9,808 nucleotides of DNA from JBCDGZ01 sp038750655 (lineage in GTDB: Bacteria; Bacteroidota; Bacteroidia; Chitinophagales; Saprospiraceae), in contig JBCDGZ010000209.1 in assembly GCA_038750655.1 (NCBI GenBank), positions 1 to 9,808 of the forward strand, given 5' to 3'. A program made the translations under genes and the position numbers. Positions 6,149 to 9,808 of this stretch are shown here, one piece after another; positions within the stretch are counted from its first letter, which is position 1, and every line of letters starts with the position of its first letter. The notes below the pieces were generated by a model, which searched no databases, was not told where the DNA came from, and worked only from the letters and a program-made list of their open reading frames with translations.

Positions 6149-7834
6149 ATGGAATTTGGATTGGGGGATATTTTACAAATCCTTGGCGCACTAGCCTTTT
6201 TCGTCTTCGGGATGAAGATGATGAGTGACGGCATACAAAGGGCTGCCGGCTCTCAACTGAGGAATATTCTCCGCACCATGACCAAAAACCGCTACCTGGG
6301 GGTTTTTACAGGGTTTCTGACAACGGCACTGGTACAATCTTCTTCGGCCACCACGGTCATGACGGTCAGTTTTGTCAATGCGGGCCTGTTGACCCTGGTC
6401 GAATCGGCGGGGGTGATGATGGGGGCTAACATCGGGACGACCATCACCGCCTGGATTGTTTCTATTTTGGGGTTTAAAATTAAACTGAGCGCCTACTCTA
6501 TTCCCTTATTCGCCCTCGGCGTTCCCCTCCTCTTTTCCAGTCGTAGCAAACTGAAATATTGGGGAGAATTTGTGATTGGTTTTGCTATTCTCTTTCTGGG
6601 GTTGAGTGAGTTGAAAAATGCCGTGCCGGAGCTTAAAGACAATATGCAGGTATTGGATTTTCTGAAAAACTTTACCGAATGGGGTCTCCTCTCTCGCCTC
6701 TTTTTTGTCTTCGTCGGAACGCTGGTGACCATTATTGTACAGTCTTCTAGTGCTGCCATGACCATCACGCTGACCATGTGCGCACAGGGTTGGCTACCTT
6801 TCGATGTGGCCGCAGCCATGGTTTTAGGGGAGAATATTGGTACCACCATTACAGCTGAACTGGCCTCCCTAGTCGGGAATACCAACGCCAAGCGCTCGGC
6901 CCGTATCCACTCCATGTTCAACATCATTGGAGTCACCTGGATGGTGCTCCTGATGCCCGTCCTACTTCCCGTGTTGTCCAACATCGTTCAAAATACCTTC
7001 GGTATCAACCCTGATAATCCTGCCGATATCCCCATCGCCCTCTCTGCGTTCCACACCGTCTTTAACCTCCTCAATGTCCTGCTGCTCATCGGATTCGTCA
7101 ACTATCTGGTCAAGATCGCCATTTGGAGTGTGAAGAAAAATAAGGAAGAGGATGATGTGCAGCGCCTGAAATTCATCAGCTCCGGCACGCGTACGCCCGA
7201 ATTGGCCACTGTAGAGTTGCAAAAAGAAACGGGGCACTTTGGCGAAGTCGTCAGCCGAATGTCGAATTTTGCCAAAAAGTTGATCAACGCTACAGAAGCC
7301 AAAGAGCAGCAAGAAATGCTCAAGCGCATCGAAAAGTACGAGAAGATCAGCGATGATATGGAAATCGAAATCACGGAGTACATCACCAACCTGAGCAATC
7401 AAGAAATCACACCAGAGACCAGTATCCGCCTGCGCAGCATCCTCAACATCTGCAATGACCTGGAAAGAATCGGAGATATTTACTACCAAATATCAAAGAC
7501 CATCGAGCAAAAGATAGAGAGCAAAACCTACTTCCTCCCCGAACAACGCAATAGCATCAACACCATGATCGGCAAGGTCGACGAGGCCTTTAAGATCATG
7601 GTCGCCAACCTCAAGGAGCCCAATTATCGCAAGATTTCCAAGGTTAAAGCGATGGAAGTGGAGATACAAATCAACGACCTCCGCAATAAGCTGCGTACCG
7701 AAAACCACTCCAAGCTGGGTGATCCGGATTATAATATCAATTCCGCTATGGTGTACAATAACATCTTCTCTTCCCTGGAGAAGGTCGGTGATCATATTAT
7801 GAATGTAACGGAGGCGGTGGTTGGAGAAATTTAG
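6149..7834 (+). CDS. Na/Pi cotransporter family protein with C-terminal PhoU-like domain
   Basis: 561 residues. The N-terminal ~325 residues are membrane-embedded and contain the two inverted-repeat signatures of the Na+/phosphate cotransporter (NptA/PF02690-like) family: QSSSATT at 63-69 with GANIGTT at 92-98, and QSSSA at 198-202 with GENIGTT at 227-233. Residues ~355-555 are soluble, helical and charged (LERIGDIYYQI and LEKVGDHIMNV motifs), matching a PhoU-like domain; this fused layout is common in the bacterial YjbB-like branch. The family moves inorganic phosphate across the inner membrane, and bacterial PhoU-fused members have been linked to phosphate export or balance. Direction here is not known. 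The start at 6149 has an A-rich leader and a TAnnTTTG box 45 bp upstream. It shares its strand with the BCCT gene, 108 bp away. Its TAG stop is 4 bp from the stop of the convergent amidohydrolase. Confidence 0.95.
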   Translation: MEFGLGDILQILGALAFFVFGMKMMSDGIQRAAGSQLRNILRTMTKNRYLGVFTGFLTTALVQSSSATTVMTVSFVNAGLLTLVESAGVMMGANIGTTITAWIVSILGFKIKLSAYSIPLFALGVPLLFSSRSKLKYWGEFVIGFAILFLGLSELKNAVPELKDNMQVLDFLKNFTEWGLLSRLFFVFVGTLVTIIVQSSSAAMTITLTMCAQGWLPFDVAAAMVLGENIGTTITAELASLVGNTNAKRSARIHSMFNIIGVTWMVLLMPVLLPVLSNIVQNTFGINPDNPADIPIALSAFHTVFNLLNVLLLIGFVNYLVKIAIWSVKKNKEEDDVQRLKFISSGTRTPELATVELQKETGHFGEVVSRMSNFAKKLINATEAKEQQEMLKRIEKYEKISDDMEIEITEYITNLSNQEITPETSIRLRSILNICNDLERIGDIYYQISKTIEQKIESKTYFLPEQRNSINTMIGKVDEAFKIMVANLKEPNYRKISKVKAMEVEIQINDLRNKLRTENHSKLGDPDYNINSAMVYNNIFSSLEKVGDHIMNVTEAVVGEI

Positions 7835-7838
7835 GCCC

Positions 7839-9128
7839 CTACTCCATTACCATATAATCTAAGGCCAGTCGGACCATGGTCTTCACTCCCAGCAGCATCC
7901 CCGATTCGTCGATGTAGAAATCGGGAGTATGGTGACCGGGGGCATCTTCGGCAGCAACGCTGGGCGAGCGCCCTCCCAGGAAATAAAATAGCCCCGGTAC
8001 CTGTTGCGCATAGAAAGAAAAATCTTCAGCCCCGGTAATGGCAGGAACAACACGAACGTTTTGCTCACCGGCGCAGTCGTAGAGCGTATTGATCATTTTG
8101 CGGGTCAAAGTAGGGTTATTATAAGTCACTGGATAACCAACTTGGATGTCAACTTCGGCAGTGGCTCCGGCACTTTCGGCAATCAAGGTCGCTGTTTGTC
8201 TAATTTTTTGGTGAATCGTCTTTTGCATCTCTGTATCCAAAGTACGGATGGTTCCAATCATTTCGACCTCTTCGGGGATGATGTTGTTGCGCACGCCCCC
8301 CTGGATTTTACCGATGCTGATGACGGCAGCCTCTCGGGTCAAGTTCGTCTGCCGGCTGATGATGGTCTGTAGGCCCATGATGATCTGGGCAGAAACGGTA
8401 ATGGGGTCTACGCCGCCCCAGGGCCGAGAGCCGTGGGCCTGTTTGCCTTTCACCTTGATGGTAAAGCGATCCGAGGCGGCCATCATCCCGCCCACTCGAT
8501 AGTTGATTTTCCCCACCGGCGTCCCCGAGCTGATGTGTTGCCCAAAGATGACGGCTACATTGTATTTTTCCAAAATCCCCTCTTTGACAATCAGCTCTGC
8601 GCCGCCCTGCTCTCCCGGCGGAGCGCCCTCTTCGGCGGGCTGAAAAATCAGGAGGATATTGCCTCTGAGCTGGGATTGCTGGGCTTTGAGCAATTGGGCT
8701 GCACCGAGCAACATCGCTACGTGGGTATCGTGGCCGCAAGCGTGCATGACCCCCACTTCCTCCCCGAGATAGGTCGTCTTGACTTTCGAGGCAAAGGGCA
8801 GGTCGACGCGCTCAGTCACCGGCAGGGCATCGATGTCAGCCCGCAGGGCGACCGTCGGCCCGGGCTGCCCCCCTTTAATAAATCCAACCACCCCAGTGTG
8901 GGCAACGCCCGTCTCCGTTTCAATCCCCATTTTCTTCAGCTCCTGATCGATGTACTTCCCCGTCTTGAATTCCCGGTTCGACAACTCGGGATGCTGATGC
9001 AGGTGCCGACGCCAGAGGATGACCTGCGACTCGATGGATTTGAGGGCAGTCTCCGATAAGTTTTGAGCAACAAGAGGGGGGGGAGAATTCAACAGCAAGA
9101 AAAAGGATAAAGCAGCTAAGTATTTCAT
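7839..9128 (-). CDS. Exported M20D-type amidohydrolase (amidohydrolase / N-acyl-amino-acid hydrolase family)
   Basis: 429 residues from the ATG at 9128. This start is preferred over the in-frame ATG at 9233 because it gives a clean signal peptide, MKYLAALSFFLLL...PLVAQ, with cleavage likely after AQ22. M20D hallmarks follow in order: RRHLHQHPELS (40-50), ALRADIDALP (94-103), ACGHDTHVAML (130-140; C131 and H133 as metal ligands), QPAEEG (163-168; catalytic/ligand Glu166-167), GQH (H198), AHGSRPWGGVDPI (231-243) in the lid/dimerisation domain, NNIIPEEV (281-288), GAEDFSFY (366-373), and HHTPDF (399-404; H400). All expected catalytic and metal positions are present, so it should be an active di-metal hydrolase of N-acyl or amide-linked amino acids (hippuricase/IAA-amino-acid hydrolase relatives). 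The exact substrate is unknown. The signal peptide places it in the periplasm or outside. It converges on the Na/Pi gene and diverges from the SMP-30-like gene. Confidence 0.93.
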   Translation of the reverse strand: MKYLAALSFFLLLNSPPPLVAQNLSETALKSIESQVILWRRHLHQHPELSNREFKTGKYIDQELKKMGIETETGVAHTGVVGFIKGGQPGPTVALRADIDALPVTERVDLPFASKVKTTYLGEEVGVMHACGHDTHVAMLLGAAQLLKAQQSQLRGNILLIFQPAEEGAPPGEQGGAELIVKEGILEKYNVAVIFGQHISSGTPVGKINYRVGGMMAASDRFTIKVKGKQAHGSRPWGGVDPITVSAQIIMGLQTIISRQTNLTREAAVISIGKIQGGVRNNIIPEEVEMIGTIRTLDTEMQKTIHQKIRQTATLIAESAGATAEVDIQVGYPVTYNNPTLTRKMINTLYDCAGEQNVRVVPAITGAEDFSFYAQQVPGLFYFLGGRSPSVAAEDAPGHHTPDFYIDESGMLLGVKTMVRLALDYMVME

Positions 9129-9177
9129 TTCACACAATTTTCGAGAAAAGTAAGAATTATGTAGGGCAAAATGATCA

Positions 9178-9185
9178 TATATTTG
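9178..9185 (+). promoter_or_regulatory. Possible -7 element (TAnnTTTG) for the SMP-30-like gene
   Basis: TATATTTG fits the Bacteroidota -7 consensus and is 47 bp before the ATG at 9233. There is no good TTTG at the -33 position, so the call rests on one short motif in an AT-rich stretch. An 8-bp palindrome, ATGATCAT (9171-9178), overlaps its edge. Confidence 0.3.
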
Positions 9186-9201
9186 CAAAAAAATACTCAC
9201 A

Positions 9202-9215
9202 GTAGCCTCGGCTAC
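9202..9215 (+). promoter_or_regulatory. Small perfect hairpin in the leader of the SMP-30-like gene
   Basis: GTAGCC and GGCTAC are perfect inverted repeats separated by TC, which would form a 5-bp stem with a four-base CTCG loop in RNA. It sits 17 bp before the ATG and, if the 9178 box is used, inside the leader. No T-run follows, so it is not an intrinsic terminator. It could be an operator in the shared divergent region or a leader structure; both are inference. Confidence 0.35.
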
Positions 9216-9232
9216 ACAAATCCGCTTAACCA

Positions 9233-9808
9233 ATGAACAATCACCGATTATTCTTAGCTTTGCTCCTCACTATCAGCACTTTATTCCTTTTTCAAGCCTG
9301 CCAGTCGGAGGCCGAGCAACCCCCACTGTACCAGAGCGAAGATTATGTCGATGTTGGCGAATTTACCTCGGGCCTCGAAGGGCCGGTGGTCGATCAGCAC
9401 GGCAACCTGTACTTTGTCAACCTTCAGCACAACGGCTCGATCGGCAAGGTAGACTCCATCGGTCGGCTGCAAATGTGGATACAGCAGCTGCCGGAGGGCA
9501 GTACGGGCAATGGCCTGCGCATCGGCGATCAGGGCCAGTTCTACGTCGCTGATTACACCGGGCACAACGTCCTGCGCATCTCCCCCGACGGGCAAATGGT
9601 CAAGGTGCATACCCACAATGACAGCATGAATCAACCCAATGATCTGACCATCGGCAGCGACAATGTACTCTACGCCTCCGACCCTAGCTGGGCGGACAGC
9701 AGCGGGCAGCTCTGGCGCATCGACCCCGACGGGCACTCCCTACTTCTCGAAGCTAAGATGGGCACCACCAACGGTGTCGAGCTAAGTCCCGACGAACGGA
9801 CCCTCTAC
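9233..9808 (+). CDS. SMP-30/gluconolactonase-like lipoprotein (3' end missing)
   Basis: 192 codons are visible and the frame is open at the right edge. Residues 1-22 are a lipoprotein signal ending LFQA before C23, followed by acidic residues (QSEAE), like the Bacteroidota signal for surface or outer-membrane lipoproteins. The rest has propeller blades of the SMP-30/gluconolactonase/LRE type: GLEGPVVDQHGNLYFVN (47-63), with E49 as likely metal ligand, FYVADYTGHNVLRISPDG (103-120), QPNDLTIGSDNVLYASDP (134-151), with N136 a second likely ligand, LWRIDPDG (160-167), and TNGVELSPD (179-187), with N180. Family members bind a divalent ion in the propeller centre and hydrolyse lactones or related esters; many environmental members have no proven substrate. 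The expected fourth ligand (Asp) would lie beyond the edge. It starts 104 bp from the divergent M20D gene, and no Shine-Dalgarno sequence is seen. Confidence 0.88.
   Translation, partial: MNNHRLFLALLLTISTLFLFQACQSEAEQPPLYQSEDYVDVGEFTSGLEGPVVDQHGNLYFVNLQHNGSIGKVDSIGRLQMWIQQLPEGSTGNGLRIGDQGQFYVADYTGHNVLRISPDGQMVKVHTHNDSMNQPNDLTIGSDNVLYASDPSWADSSGQLWRIDPDGHSLLLEAKMGTTNGVELSPDERTLY

Noticed and set aside
6962..7489. 175-residue minus-strand open frame over the PhoU-like region
   Set aside because: Shadow of the Na/Pi gene; the plus-strand frame has all family motifs.
8433..9059. 208-residue plus-strand open frame
   Set aside because: Antisense to the strongly supported M20D gene, with no recognisable domain.
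9129..9233. Upstream in-frame ATG at 9233 for the M20D gene, giving 464 residues
   Set aside because: The extra 35 residues are not hydrophobic-signal-like and would cover the divergent promoter region. The internal ATG at 9128 gives a textbook signal peptide.
9281..9736. 151-residue minus-strand open frame
   Set aside because: Antisense to the SMP-30-like lipoprotein, whose frame has a lipobox and family motifs.

Overview
The window looks like chromosomal DNA of a Bacteroidota bacterium, most likely of the Saprospiraceae/Lewinella type (the rank is inference). The evidence is a C-terminal gliding-motility/type IX secretion sorting domain, genes without Shine-Dalgarno sequences but with A-rich leaders, TAnnTTTG-type promoter elements and a Bacteroidota-style lipoprotein. 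No RNA gene, insertion sequence or CRISPR array was seen.

Layout. (1) Positions 1-4399, minus strand: one uninterrupted reading frame of 1466 codons that runs off the left edge. It encodes a very large exported protein with a signal peptide, a probable seven-bladed propeller, sixteen 51-residue repeats in exact 153-bp register plus a degenerate seventeenth, a PKD-like module and the start of a type B T9SS sorting domain. (2) Positions 4499-6040, plus: a BCCT-family transporter, diverging from the giant gene across 99 bp. (3) Positions 6149-7834, plus: a Na/Pi cotransporter family protein with a C-terminal PhoU-like domain. (4) Positions 7839-9128, minus: an exported M20D-type amidohydrolase, converging on gene 3 with only 4 bp between stop codons. 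(5) Positions 9233-9808, plus: an SMP-30/gluconolactonase-like lipoprotein, cut by the right edge and diverging from gene 4 across 104 bp.

The genes do not form one operon. Orientation alternates (-, +, +, -, +), and the two same-strand transporters are 108 bp apart with a promoter-like element between them. The common theme is the cell envelope: one T9SS surface protein, two inner-membrane ion or solute transporters, one exported hydrolase and one lipoprotein. I see no evidence for a new multi-gene system.

The most interesting object is the giant repeat protein. Its array keeps a perfect 51-residue period with two cysteines in every unit. At DNA level its centre shows a four-unit (612-bp) similarity offset that suggests recent block duplication or gene conversion. 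A 30-nt homopurine/homopyrimidine tract with a G-quadruplex pattern inside the first codons of the BCCT gene is a second unexplained signal.
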